Positions 23,111 through 34,589 of a stretch of 64,000 nt of DNA are shown one piece after another (within the stretch, counting starts at the first letter, position 1; each line of letters starts with the position of its first letter). Location: assembly GCA_950295325.1 (NCBI GenBank), contig OX485806.1, positions 3,658,001-3,722,000 on the forward strand, in the 5' to 3' direction. The position numbers and the translations under genes are program-made. The notes under the pieces are model-generated. The model worked only from the letters and a program-made list of their open reading frames with translations. It ran no database searches and was not told the DNA's origin. This DNA is from Polytrichum commune (taxonomy: Eukaryota > Streptophyta > Polytrichopsida > Polytrichales > Polytrichaceae).

Positions 23111-24099
23111 TGCCGACATCCAATTAGTTGCACAGTCTAGGAGCCACATAGACCCTTGAAAGTCATGGTCACAATTGGGCTAGCCCTCGAGGCGGCCCAA
23201 GTCCTTGCACAAGCAAAGGACAAAACCTTGACTATATCGGTGTGACCTTTGAACACGGCGAGAGGGAATTATCACATACGAGCGTACTTCTCATTCATCC
23301 AACATAGAAGAGTGTCGTCCAAATGGCACTTTTTGAATTTTATTTGATACCAAAATTAGTTTCAGGCATCCCAAATTAGTCAACTTAAAGTCATTTGAGA
23401 TATACTAGACACAAACCTATAAAGATCAAGTTCTTAGGTTGGATGCATGAGAGATATGTCCATATGCAATTATATATATATATGAAAATTCATATCAACA
23501 ATTGACAAGGGATCCGCAAACAACAAAGTGCGTCTTCTTTTACTTCTGTGTGCAAAATAACTATAAGATTTCAAACTTTTATTGGTAGATGACCCAAACC
23601 CGACATGGCAACATGGCGTTCAGGTAGTAAATATTCTCAAAATCAACCTGTACATATCATACAAAATTCTAAGTGTTGGTTTTGGGCACAATGTTAGTTT
23701 TGACATCATATATATGTTGATGCAGTAAGAATATCACAGTCATACACATTTTGTTTAGGTGCCTTAATTTGAACTTCCGTACCACCTTTGAAGAGGATTT
23801 AAAAACTTCATGTGATGATGTATGTGATTATGATTTTGGTGAAAAAAACCAAATACTTTGACCCTTATTTGACCCATACATAGGAGGAGGATGTGACTAC
23901 TTCTATGGTATACACTAGGTATATAGCCAATTTTGAGATGAGACAATTATAGAAAAAAGTCCTATGACATGTAGGAAAGATACCTCATTGAACGTCCCAA
24001 TTAGTGTGTGTTACTATTCAGAGTTACGCAGTGCAATGGCATCTTATTCATGAAATTAATGTTTACTAACGAAAGTTTTGTGGGTTGTTCTTTTTAGTT
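23111..24099. other. no gene seen
   Basis: AT-rich with a TA-rich run near 23,471-23,482. No recognisable protein or element boundary. Confidence 0.5.
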
Positions 24100-24990
24100 C
24101 CACACCTAACCACACACTGGTCAAATATAGATATTCATTTACAATGAAAGATTGAATTAGGCTTGATTCTCTTAATAGTGTGGGGTGATGTTCACAGTAG
24201 GCGATGAGCATTTTAGGCACAAATTAATTGGAGTTTTGAACAAAGTGACAAGTGTCAGGCTTCTATGAATTGGAACTAGTACAAAATCCCATGTGGCACC
24301 TCAACAAACTACACTAAATAAGGTATTTAGTGATTGATTATATATAATGTTGTTACCACCTTACCTTGCTCAACACTAATTATCAGTTTTTTGATAATTA
24401 GTGTTAGAAGATATTCTAGAAGATATGTTGGAATTCTCCTTTTATTATTGTTATTTTATTATTTTCATATCCTTACTAACACTAAATTCAAACATGTAAC
24501 TTCCACATATTACCATAGTTGATATGTAGTGTTTGAGTTTACATTTAATGTTACTACTTTCATAAGGTTATTGTTATTCAATATATTTGTTCTTATTTAG
24601 TGTATCAAACACTAAATGTCATATTTGGTGTAGCTTTCTAGCATTTGTGGCAGCCGAAAAAAGGTGGTGCTTATTAACAAATGGCAAGCATATAGTCCAA
24701 TCTCGTATAGACACGTGTCCTTTCAATGTCTATTCTTAGATCCACACGTATTACAACCCACTCATACATAGAAGTCCATTCAAAACGAATGACCGAACAA
24801 CACCCGCTTATCTTAGTAATACGGGGTGATGTTTCCCGAAGGTGATAAGCCGGTTCGACACAAAGCCAAAATTTGAAGGGATTAAGTGCGCCACATGTCA
24901 CGCCTCTATTAGTTGGACCCATACAAAATCCCGTGTGGCGCCTCACACACATTCCATAGTGGCATTTTGGCATTTGTGGCAGCCGGGAAA
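24100..24990 (+). repeat. direct duplication, first copy carrying a MITE insertion
   Basis: Landmarks from 24,175-24,308 ('gtggggtgatgtt', 'ggcgatgagcattttaggcac', 'acaaaatcccatgtggcacctca') and 24,634-24,670 ('gcatttgtggcagccg') recur in the same order at 24,818-24,990 ('acggggtgatgtt', 'gtgataagc', 'acaaaatcccgtgtggcgcctca', 'gcatttgtggcagccg'). In the second copy the two halves are contiguous, while in the first they are separated by the MITE at 24,309-24,633. Confidence 0.78.
24309..24633 (+). mobile_element. CTACACTAAATA-family MITE (subfamily M2), copy 1
   Basis: It starts CTACACTAAATAAGGTATTT and ends CATATTTGGTGTAG. Inside, 'gttgttaccacc', 'caacactaatt', 'agatatgttggaattctcct' and 'ccacatattaccatagttga' are shared with the copy at 61,819-62,122. 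An internal inverted pair around 24,380-24,405 gives a small hairpin. The empty paralogous site just downstream confirms its limits. Confidence 0.88.
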
Positions 24991-25117
24991 AGAGGGTAAT
25001 AAGTTGCAACTATCTCGGGATGTAGGGACAATGATGGTGAGAACATGAGTTCCCTCAAAAAGGGGGCTTGGGAGCGAAGGCGGTAATAATTGTGTGCCGG
25101 TTGATTGATATTATTAT

Positions 25118-25146
25118 TGTTGTTGTTGTTGTTGTTGTTGTTGTTT
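25118..25146. repeat. (GTT)n microsatellite
   Basis: About nine GTT units in the plus strand. Confidence 0.95.
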
Positions 25147-25313
25147 CCGGCTTCGACACATGCAAGTGTCTAACACTTTATCCAACGTGGCAACGAACTC
25201 AAGCCGAGTGGAAATGATCACCTTAGGAGAGAGAAATAATTGGTGATTGGTAATAACCACCATAGGAGAGGGTGAACGGATGGAGCACATCATTGTAAAA
25301 GGCACCAACGTTC

Positions 25314-25350
<37 letters not shown>
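25314..25350. repeat. (ATT)n microsatellite
   Basis: About twelve ATT units, directly followed by an A-run. Confidence 0.95.
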
Positions 25351-25352
<2 letters not shown>

Positions 25353-25374
25353 AAAATTGGTAATATCTACTCGT

Positions 25375-25695
25375 TGGTCTGGTATATAATAGGTGAATAC
25401 ATGGGATTGAAAATCAACGTCAATGATAGTAATGAAAAAGAACCTAGTACTGTGGATATCATCTTTGATATTGTAGTCAAATACTGATATTTGGTGGGTA
25501 TGTCGAGAAGATGAGAGACTCATCTGTATGGATGAGTGGTTATTTTGATTGATACCAATAAAAGTCATATTGATACCAGGGCGATTTAATCTAGGTGTTG
25601 AAGGTTCTTGCATGGTATGTACAGACCCGAATGGCATTGAAAAACAAGAACACCGTCATTCTAGATATCCGAATGGTGTCATAATGGACGAACGA
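25375..25695 (+). repeat. dispersed repeat, copy 1 of a pair
   Basis: Landmarks 'ggt(c/a)tggtata...aggtgaa', 'tgatatttggtgggt', 'tgataccag(g/c)gcgatt' and 'ttcttgcatggta' recur in the same order at 29,650-29,990. No ends were defined. Single short blocks of it are also seen near 18,300, 31,400 and 32,080. Confidence 0.55.
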
Positions 25696-25699
25696 AGAG

Positions 25700-26195
25700 T
25701 TGTGACCATGAAATTGTGAGAGCCCAAAAGAAAGTGTCCAAAGGTCGTCCCAAGACATCTCCAAAATCATGTAGTGTGGTCATGAACCCTCTAGTGTAGT
25801 GTGAAACCATATGTAACCGGGCCCTCAACCAAATGCTATTTCAATGAAATTCTATTAATGTTGGTCCCTGCACATGGTAATAGCAGGGACCAATGGTAAA
25901 ATAGAATATATCGATGGTTGTGAGCGTTTGGAGTGCCATGATCTCCTGGTTTTATGTTAGACCTACCTCCAAGAGGTGATTTTTGAAAATAGTCCAAGTG
26001 ACCATGAAACATGATCCATTCGATGCCATGTAGGAATCCATGTATACTTTACATCCACCTTCCATTCACATACTCCGTTGGTCCCTCAAGCGTAGTGTGA
26101 AGCGAACTTGGACCGGCTCCATCTATTCCACCAATGAGAGTGCTTGAAGCGTAATGGTCATGGGCTCTCAATCTCGTGTGTGAAGTGACCCTAAG
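25700..26195 (-). mobile_element. TTAGGGCCACTTCACAC-family element, inverted copy
   Basis: The right edge reads 'ggtcatgggctctcaatctc' then 'gtgtgtgaagtgaccctaag', which is the complete family terminus. The left edge starts inside the terminal repeat ('tgtgaccatgaaattgtgag') and lacks its outermost ~30 bp. The interior is an inverted match to 13,111-13,621. An extra 'ggtccctgcacatggtaatagcagggacc' insertion near 25,862-25,891 forms a perfect small palindrome. Confidence 0.8.
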
Positions 26196-26512
26196 ATGAG
26201 ATCAATTCAACAAGGGAAACGAATTGAATAGGCATGCAATGACTATGAATGTACTATAATTTGGCATGATTTTGCATTAGTGTGGGCGAAGATTGCTTGC
26301 CACGGTGATCAATTACTAGTGACCGGGCTTCACGGTTCTTTCGTGTAGCATGATGTGTTCCTTGCCTAGTTTTGTACGCTCGTTACTTGGTGATGACCTA
26401 CATGAGAATCAAGCAACGTGGGTCAATGATGCATTTTGTAATAAGAGTATGATTGGTGTGCGTTAGGCTAGGTGACGTTAAATACTATCACATGTATTAT
26501 GTGCAAAGTCCA

Positions 26513-26898
26513 CTACACTAAATATTGTATATAGTGTCACCAATTCTAACTCTCTTGCTCCATACTTATTGTAAACCAAGGTGTGGTGTCACCAACACTA
26601 AATGTTGACGTAATATTATTTGTCGATCCTTGTAATGTTTTTTTTTGGAAGATTATAGAGTTATAGTGTTGCAATCGTTGTCACTCACTAAGTGATTATT
26701 CATCCAAATTTCAATCATTTGTGACAAAAAAATTCATCACAAATTGTACCAAACTTTGCTTCAATAATTCACATTTGGATGAACAAAAAGTAGGTTGGGA
26801 TGACTTTACTTGTAAACTCATCCATAAATAGTGTCACTAGAAAGTTTACCACAATGACATAAAATGCTATATGACACTAAATATCATATTTAGTGTAC
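26513..26898 (+). mobile_element. CTACACTAAATA-family MITE (M1), best copy
   Basis: It starts CTACACTAAATATTG and ends CATATTTAGTGTAC. At 386 bp it is non-coding and the best-preserved M1 copy in the window. It has the block order 'agtgtcaccaattcta', 'tcttgctccatactta', 'gtgtcaccaacactaaatgt', 'tcatccaaatttcaatcat', 'agtaggttgggatga', 'agaaagtttaccacaatgaca'. Confidence 0.88.
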
Positions 26899-27555
26899 TT
26901 AAAAGGGTTTACTATCCAAATGTGTGCAAGGATGTATTTTGCGGGCTTGGGGGGGGGACTTTGTAATGGAATTTAAACAATATTCAATCAATTTGGAGTA
27001 AATCGCAGTAATATTCTTAAAATGGTATTTGATTTTTGTTTTTAAAACAACTATGTTGAGTATTCTTACCTCTAGTGGATTCTAAAAACCCCTATATTTG
27101 ATCTTTGATGATTTGCGATCAAAGTGACTTCCCCTATAATGCATGTGCCAACGAGGTTTGGCAAAAACACGATTGGCTATCCAAGTTTGTGTTTCACATG
27201 TAACGTTTCCAATAGAACTTGTGAGGGTTCTTGTGTAGAGGCAAAAGAACCTCAACTACTACATACACTATATGATTTGATATGCAATAATCAATCTATG
27301 AAGGACATTCACCATGTGTTGTTACTACGTTGATTAGGATTCAAAAAACATTTATGCTTTGAAATTCTATTTGGCACTCAAAGTGACGACCCAATATTTC
27401 AAATAGATTTGTCTGACATGATTGGCACTTATGGTAAGTACACCTATAATCATCATGTATTGCACCTCAACACAATCATTATCAATAAGTAATATTAGAT
27501 CTTGTTGGGTCTTGTGTTGGTAATTAGGGATTTTAACACATCTCAATAGCATATA
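26899..27555. other. no gene seen
   Basis: A G-run lies near 26,950. Two short frames (27,124-27,333 plus; 27,367-27,570 minus) have no recognisable domain. Confidence 0.45.
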
Positions 27556-27769
27556 CTCCCTCCATTGCAAATTGATTGTCCCATATCAAATGTTTATTGA
27601 TTTTGTTAATGTAGAGAATTTTGCTAGACAATCTAGTGTGCCAAACAATTTCTACATCAACAAAATCGTAAACAATTGATGTTGGACATTTATTTTGGGA
27701 CAAAAACCTATGGTGGGTAGGACAATTATTTTGGGACAGGGTAGGACAATCATTTTGGGATGGATGGAG
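27556..27769 (+). mobile_element. Stowaway (Tc1/mariner) MITE
   Basis: It starts CTCCCTCCATTGCAAATTGA and ends with 'atcattttgggatggatggag', flanked by TA on both sides. CTCCCTCC ends with a TA duplication are the plant Stowaway signature. It is 214 bp, non-coding, and internally repetitive ('aggacaat(t/c)attttggga' occurs twice near the right end). Stowaways are mobilised in trans by mariner-like transposases. Confidence 0.95.
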
Positions 27770-29649
27770 TATACTTTTTGTACACTATGTGGGTAAACTA
27801 TGAACTTTTAAAGTGTTGATTATGAACGTGTCCAAAACTAACTCAACTGACTAAATTCTCATGTTCAAATCATGCTCACTTAAACAAGTATTTAGGTATA
27901 GAGGTCACTTTGGGCAAGGGAGAAGGTTGTTTTTGTAAATTTATTTTATTTTATTATTTTGTTTCTCGATGTTCAAGGAAGGAGAGTGACTCGCCATGAT
28001 GTGGTGGATTTTTCCATTGTTTTGAGGCTAAGGTGTCACCACTTGGCACATCACCCGTCGAAAGATATTTGAGATGTTTTGGATCCAAACAATGAGACTT
28101 AACCCACCTTATGATGAGTCTTAAAGGACTATCTTCTAGATGTTTTGAAGATTTGGCTCATGTCTTCGCCACACATGGATAGTGCTAGCATTTAAGGTGA
28201 ACAATGCCTAGTAGGCGACTTGGTAGTGTTCCTTCCTACATAGTTGGAATAATGTTTGTGGTGCACATCAATTATGGTTTTCTAGAGGAAGAGATTTTTG
28301 ATTTGGCAATTGTAAAATAATGAAACACGAGTCCAAACACGACAATGGTGAGTAAGTTTATCGCTTTTTGTTTTAAGGGTGAAATGGAGCCACTTGGCCA
28401 TTGTTTTGATGTTGTGGGGTTGCTTCCCTTAATATTACTTGCTTCCTCTTTTGTGCACTCTAAGAATTTTGTGTGGTGCATAACAAGTGTCTTTAGATCA
28501 AGAGATTCTTCACACTACCCAAAGTTAATAGTGAACCCCTTGGGTAGTGGGTTCTCTTGAGGGTTAAATGTTTGACACTTGGCCATGTTATGTTGTTCGT
28601 TGCCACCCTAACTATTGGCACACTATCCGTGTGTCGGATAACAAATGTCTTCCGGATAAGTAAATCTTTGTACTCTTTAAAGTGAATAGTGTGACTCGTG
28701 GAGGGCACTTGCCGGTAAGGGCGAATTAGAGGCTCTCATAATGTACTTTAGCCAAGTGTGTTGGTTGTTTCATCTATTCATTCACGTCTATCTTAAAAAT
28801 TACTTACTTGAGTGTTAATTGTTTACACTTGGCAGCATATCGATATAAGGTGTGCGGGCCTTACGTGGTCACTCCTCTTAATTGGGCGCCTACATTTGAA
28901 TGATATATGACAAGGTTTTTGCAGTTAGGAATGAACATCAAAATGACAAGTGTTACGATGAGATTGAACTATGTGTCCAAAATACAAATGTTATTCTAAG
29001 TATGATCTTTGACACGTTGGAATGGCCTATGCGATCACTTGGAGATGAAAAGTATCTTCACTTGCCAAACCTTATGTGACTTTTACATCTCGACTTTGAT
29101 TTGAAACTTGACACGATGTCATCCATGAGTTGCAATTGCTAACTCAATGACAAATCCCGATTGGATCCAATGGCCCAAAGTTGGGTAGGGGGTTGGAAGG
29201 TTCCCAACAATAGGGCCATATACCTTAACACTATTCTCCCGACACCCGAATAAATCTTGTGGCGAGCAAGAACCGTCTCCAAAACGACGGAATATTCGTC
29301 ACACTATTCAAAATAAAGAGTGTGGCTAGTCGTTATAAGTAGAACCCACCACCACTACTAACTTGCTAACCCTTTCTAGGGCATACCTTTCAAAAGAGTC
29401 ACAACTCCCAACTGCATCATCCCCTTCAAGGTCAAATATTCGCTCATGATCCCTTGAAATTTGTGACCAACGTCACAAAGGGAAAGTGAGAGATGCTAAG
29501 TTAGTCGGGGCCACATGAATACATTAAAAGTGGTTGCACTTTGGGTGGGTTTCCATGTGGTATTTTGAGCTCCTATTTGTTGAATGTGGCCATGCCACTT
29601 AGCTTGCTAATAATACACTATGCACATAAGGAGGTTCCTCCGATTGGAC
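27770..29649. other. no gene seen
   Basis: Degenerate sequence with scattered short frames below 75 codons, none recognisable. No element ends were found. Confidence 0.5.
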
Positions 29650-29990
29650 CGGTATATAGGTGAAGACACGAGTATCAACAATCAATATGAAGAATGGTAT
29701 CAAAAATTCTATTTGTGGGTGTCAAAATTGTGATATCAATCAAATATTGGTGTTTGGTGGGTGCATCAAAATGAAAATTACTTTGTATAATGGAGTTATT
29801 AATTTAGTCAACACCATTCTAAACCTCATTGATACTACCGCGATTATACCTAGACATGAAAGTTCATGCATGGTACACAACACATATATGATATCAAAAA
29901 CATAAATATTATCAAACACTCATGCTTTCTTTGTATAAAAAATATGATATCCTCGTCATAGATACTTGGATGTTGTAACAAGAGACGACA
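29650..29990 (+). repeat. dispersed repeat, copy 2 of a pair
   Basis: Co-linear with 25,375-25,695 (landmarks 'ggtatataggtgaa', 'tattggtgtttggtgggtgc', 'cattgatactac', 'ttcatgcatggtac'). The 81-codon open frame across it is not conserved in copy 1. Confidence 0.55.
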
Positions 29991-30570
29991 TAACATTATT
30001 CATTTGGGTTTGTATGTTGGGTGGGGCTGAGAATAAACTTGATTCTATTCAAAACGACACTTTATTTATTCTCAGAGTAGAGCAATACATTGGCATATTT
30101 AAGCTAAAAAACTTGGGTGAAGCAATGTACTAATATTACTAAAATGAAGTGGCTGATGGCAGTTGAATAATGTTATGAACTTCTAAGCAAACTTTGGTTT
30201 TGACATTCTAACAGCCAAGAGAATTGTCACGTACAATTGTATCTATCATCCAAATTAAAGACCATTCATTCCCCTTTTTAACTATATGGTTGATTCAATT
30301 CATTTGAACCGTGATAGATTATTTCATGGCATGCTAAAAAACCTCTCTCTCTCTCTACATTTTCATGAACAAATAAAATGTTTGTTTGTGCACAATAATA
30401 TCATATCATGACAAATTCTTCATTTATAAGATATATTTCAAGGAATTCTTAAGATTGTAATTTTGAGAATGTTTAAAAATTCCATATATGATGATGCACT
30501 AGCAGGAGTGTCGTTTCACATGTAAGCAACTCCCAAGGACACGAGCAAAAATATATTCTTACTTGTGGAA

Positions 30571-30929
30571 CACACTAAAAGCCACTTCATAGACGAGCCA
30601 AGGGCCGTGACAATGTAATTGCAAGGGCCCTTGATTCTCATTCAAAGGCTATACAATGAGAAATGAGTTGTTTAATTGACATGGTCTCTTGGAATTTGTC
30701 TCATGCCTAACTCTTGGAGGTGGGCTTGGTTCAAAACTCATCAGTCCATGAAATCTTATTTTATAGGTTGCCATGTTGGAATCCGCATAGACTTTCTATC
30801 CATGCTAATTTCTTTGGGCCCTTGCGCCTTCACCTTCTAGTGTGAAATAAACTTGGATGGTCTCGGCCAATGAGATTTTAAAATGCAATGGTCACGGGCC
30901 CTTAGTCTCATCTGTGACGTGGCCCTAAG
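30571..30929 (-). mobile_element. TTAGGGCCACTTCACAC-family element, short copy
   Basis: The left end, 'aagccacttcatagacgagc', leads into 'caagggccgtgacaatg'. The right end, reverse complemented, is CTTAGGGCCACGTCACAGAT then GAGACTAAGGGCCCGTGACCAT. The termini match those at 13,111-13,621. The interior is shortened to about 359 bp in total. Confidence 0.75.
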
Positions 30930-32356
30930 ACCAACGCATTACACCACCACTGGAGAGCTACTGGTGCAATGTGTGCCTTGGGGGTTGTGGAAATTTCTGG
31001 TGTTGGACTAATATCATTTTCATTTACTCTGTATTGCTTGGGTAAAATAATATGAAGAGTATCCATCTTTTGGATGCTAGGAGGACACATGCATATGAGG
31101 GTATATTATATTTTGATATCATTCATATCGGGGATATGATACGTTAAAGTCTAAATGGGCACAACTTTGCCTACATTAAGTTCCCACACATCATTTTTGA
31201 GAGAGCTTTCAATCAATCACATGATGACACATGATACGTGACACCTTTTGATGCACATAACTTATTACCCCCCTAATATGATTTCTAGTAGGGCTTTGAA
31301 ATTCTTTGTTTTGTGATACCCCTAATGAATCGACACTTTATTTAATACCACAATGTTGATGATACTGGTCATGTATTAGGTTCTTGGATAATATTTATTA
31401 ATATTGTGTATTGATACCATGCATTCACCTACAAACCAATCCAATGTTGACAATTTCCCCCATAATCCCACACCTCGTGATTTTGACGACAAACCTAAGT
31501 TGCCGTGGGACTATGGTAATGTCTAGTGTACCGCACAAGTGTAGTTATTGAGAATTTTACATTTACTTGATACCAATAAGGTACATGCATTTGAAGATTT
31601 GGTTTTTTGGCACCATGCAAAAACCTTCATACATAGGATACATTACCTTAACATCAATATGGTATTACGATGGGGGTACACAATTGACCCAACACAATGA
31701 TTCGTATATATTCTAACATTCCTTTCATTGTATGATACTCACCCAATATGGCTCAGGGTTCGTGGTGCATGTGTAAAATCATCCATTGTGGATGAAGGAC
31801 TCTAGAAAAAACATGTAACCTACAAGGTTGAGGGCCGATTCATTCATTGCAACTACGAGAGTTCACAAGATTGATTCAAGGATTTTGATGCCATTTTTGG
31901 AGTCCAATGAATTAGAAACACCCACTTCCAAACTACAAAATAGTTCGAAGCGCTTTCACCTTCCCAATGGAATGCATTTGTGCAGACACCACAAACCCCT
32001 ATCCCACCAAACATCAATATACATGACCAACACAACAAATGTCTATTGGACAAGTAGGGTTTTTTCGTGCCATTATTGATACCATGCATTCACCTAGTAA
32101 GTACATGTCTGTCCAAATCGGCCATTTCCGTTGCACACCCGTAACGATTTCGACAACAATACACAAATTTATAAAGAGAGAAAAATAATAATAGAAAACC
32201 TGCTAAACGCACGGCGACGCTTCTGAAGACCGCACCTTGTAGGGCAAGAAGGAAGTAATGAAGAAGGCCATTGCCAATGCACAATGTGCGTTTGTTCATG
32301 TGAGCCCTGAGAATACAACCATGGGATGTCCCAATCCTAGTGCAAATTCATACTAA
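30930..32356. other. no gene seen
   Basis: Degenerate. Overlapping plus and minus frames at 31,828-32,089 resemble nothing known. No element ends were found. Confidence 0.5.
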
Positions 32357-33038
32357 TGCCGGTTTACACTACGGTGGAGAAGGCCTCCGGTCGGTCAAGA
32401 ATGCTTGGCCAAGACATGGTTATATGAGGCAAATGGTGGATGTGCCGGAGAAGAATTAAAGGCAATAAAATATTTCTTAAGGAGTCTTGACCGGTTGAAG
32501 TCTAAACACCTAAAGGAGAAGTTTAGCGGAGAAGTCCACCGGAGAAGTCCACCGGTGAAGAGAAGTTCACCTAATGGTGAAGATTTTTTGTGATAAAAAA
32601 CCATAATTCTCTACATTCGCATTGTATCAAAAGATTTCAACCAGAATTGTGTTCATAAGAATTGTGTAATATAATGTTCAATTTTATTCAAAAGATAAGG
32701 AAAATTGCCAAATTGCCAACTGTCAAGTTTGGCCCATGTAGGAAATAAATGTCTCCTTGGGTGTTTAAGAATGAAGAGGGGAAAACCCATACACATTGGA
32801 CAAAGCACTACTCTTTGGTATTATTTAAGACATGCTCTCCTCTTAATCATCCTCATCAATTTCTCTCTTCTTATCTTTGATCTTCAATCATGGATAATTC
32901 TCAAAATAATCTTCAAAATAATTCTCACTACCAATGAGGTCATCCTCATCTTGGCTACTACCAAACTGAAATTGTGAGTAACCAACCATTGCGAAAAAAA
33001 ATTGCACAAAAAAAAATCGCTAAGGAGCTACTACAGCA

Positions 33039-33082
<44 letters not shown>

Positions 33083-33413
33083 CTTGCCAACACCTTAGGT
33101 TTTGAAAAAAGCCAGATCTGAAATCTACGGTCCAGATCTGTTTTTGAAAATTAAATTTTTATTGAGTTGGGCTTCTCCGGAGGAGGAGTTTCTTGTCCGG
33201 CCTCAAGAGGCCAGAGAAGCCCAACTCCAAAAAGTGCCGCCATGTAGGCGGCCATGTCATTTTATCATCCATGAGAAAAGTTCGCCACCATTGTTTTCTT
33301 CACCTAGTGTAAACACCCACCGGTCAAGAGTTGCATTTTCGACCAATCACAATTGAGAAACGCCCTTTTTTTCATGACCGGTGGACTTCTCCACCGTAGT
33401 GTAAACCGGCCCC
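32357..33413 (+). mobile_element. Harbinger-like non-autonomous element with TAA duplications
   Basis: The right end, reverse complemented, is GGGGCCGGTTTACACTACGG then TGGAGAAGTCCACCGGTC. The left end is TGCCGGTTTACACTACGGTG then GAGAAGGCCTCCGGTCGGTC. The arms match over about 37 bp, with the first two bases lost at the left. TAA flanks both sides (32,354-32,356; 33,414-33,416), as for PIF/Harbinger elements. At 1,057 bp it has no transposase. A short frame at 32,890-32,937 (MDNSQNNLQNNSHYQ, then stop) is reminiscent of the start of a Harbinger Myb-like ORF, but that is weak. An internal hairpin (33,162-33,222, 'gagttgggcttctccgg' against 'ccagagaagcccaactc') and a GA microsatellite lie inside. 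Confidence 0.8.
33042..33080. repeat. (GA)n microsatellite
   Basis: About twenty GA units inside the Harbinger-like element. Confidence 0.95.
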
Positions 33414-33416
33414 TAA

Positions 33417-34589
33417 GTCTGGATTTGGATTAATAATGTTGTGCATCGCATGACTCGGCTATGTACACTATCACAAGTGACCTCATCAAACATGCACCTC
33501 CACCAACAACCGCTTACTACCCTTAACCTACAGTACATAGCTGGCTTTCCATGTACATACTGTACCGTTTACCGCCCTCCCCAATTTAGTGTGGCTGCGA
33601 CCTACCACCCCACTTCACTTTAGAGGTCTACATACCTACCAGGTTGGGGCTACCTACCTACCCAGCCAGCCGATTTGCGACCTTGTGGAGGGAAGCCAGG
33701 AGGAATCTTGAGCATCGTCCCTCCATTGGAAGCATCGTCCCTTCCCTTCGGGCGATGGGCGGCTGAGGTCTCGCCTGAGTCCTCCCCCTCCCCCCTATTC
33801 TGCCTGCATGTGCAATCCTGGACTCGGTACATAGCTCATTCTTAACATAACTTAGAATCATCAGCGGTGAACCAGCCATCATTGCAGCAAGCGGAGGCGG
33901 AACTAGAAGTAGAAGAAGAGGAAGAGGAAGAGGAAGAGGAAGAGGAAGAGGAAGAAGCTCGAGAAGCAGTTCATCAGGAAGAAGGAGAAGAGTGCTCTAA
34001 CCGTAGGAAGGGATCTTAGAATTGGGGGCACCGGTGTGCCATACCGTGCAAGGTGTTCGGCTGCGAGACATCCTCGTGTCCGGTGACTGGCTTGGGAGGT
34101 TTGCTTGATTTTTAGTGGAGTTTTCTGGGAATTTCTGGATGTTTTTGGGGGTTAAGAGTTGGAGGTGACGAGGAGGAGTACAGTGGTAGTTTAGTTGTGA
34201 GGGGAAGTGGTGTGTTTGAGAATTTGGTGGATGCGCGGAGGAGTTCATTTGGTTGGAGCTCTGAGTTGTTAGTCTGCACGAGAGGCTGGAGAATTTGGTG
34301 AGAGACAGGGTGGTGTTCATCTTCGAGAGGGGAGAAGGAGGAGGAGGAGAAGAAGAAGAAGCAACAGTGGCTGCGAAAGATAGAGTTTTGTTGTTGGCGG
34401 TGGCCTCAAGAGAGGCAGTTTTGGTGTTGGCGGTGGCGTAAAAGAGGGAGTTTTGGTGGTGGCGTTGTTGGTGTTGTTGGCGGTGGGGCTGGGGTTAAAG
34501 GTTAAGGTGAGAGATACGAAGGTTTGTGAGAATGCAGAGGAGAGACATCATCAGAAGGTGATGGTGATCATAGACGAAGTTGATAAAGG
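33417..34589 (+). promoter_or_regulatory. upstream/leader region of the kinase gene
   Basis: GC content rises here compared with the repeats to the left. The stretch holds a purine-rich GGAAGA tract (33,911-33,957) and G-rich tandem-like blocks ('gttttggtgttggcggtggcg', 34,419-34,485). No reading frame continuous with a receptor ectodomain is seen. An in-frame TAA at 34,584 lies just upstream of the kinase start, so coding upstream would need another intron. No convincing TATA box was picked out. Confidence 0.4.
33911..33957. repeat. (GAAGAG)n purine tract
   Basis: About seven units of GAAGAG/GGAAGA, probably in the transcribed leader of the kinase gene. Confidence 0.9.

Noticed and set aside
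1-34000. LTR retrotransposon or virus-like element
   Set aside because: I looked for paired long terminal repeats, Gag zinc knuckles and protease, integrase or RT motifs and found none. The repeats here are DNA-transposon-like or unclassified.
33997-34320. 107-codon minus-strand frame upstream of the kinase
   Set aside because: Ser/Pro/Asn-rich low-complexity translation of the G-rich leader read backwards; no domain.
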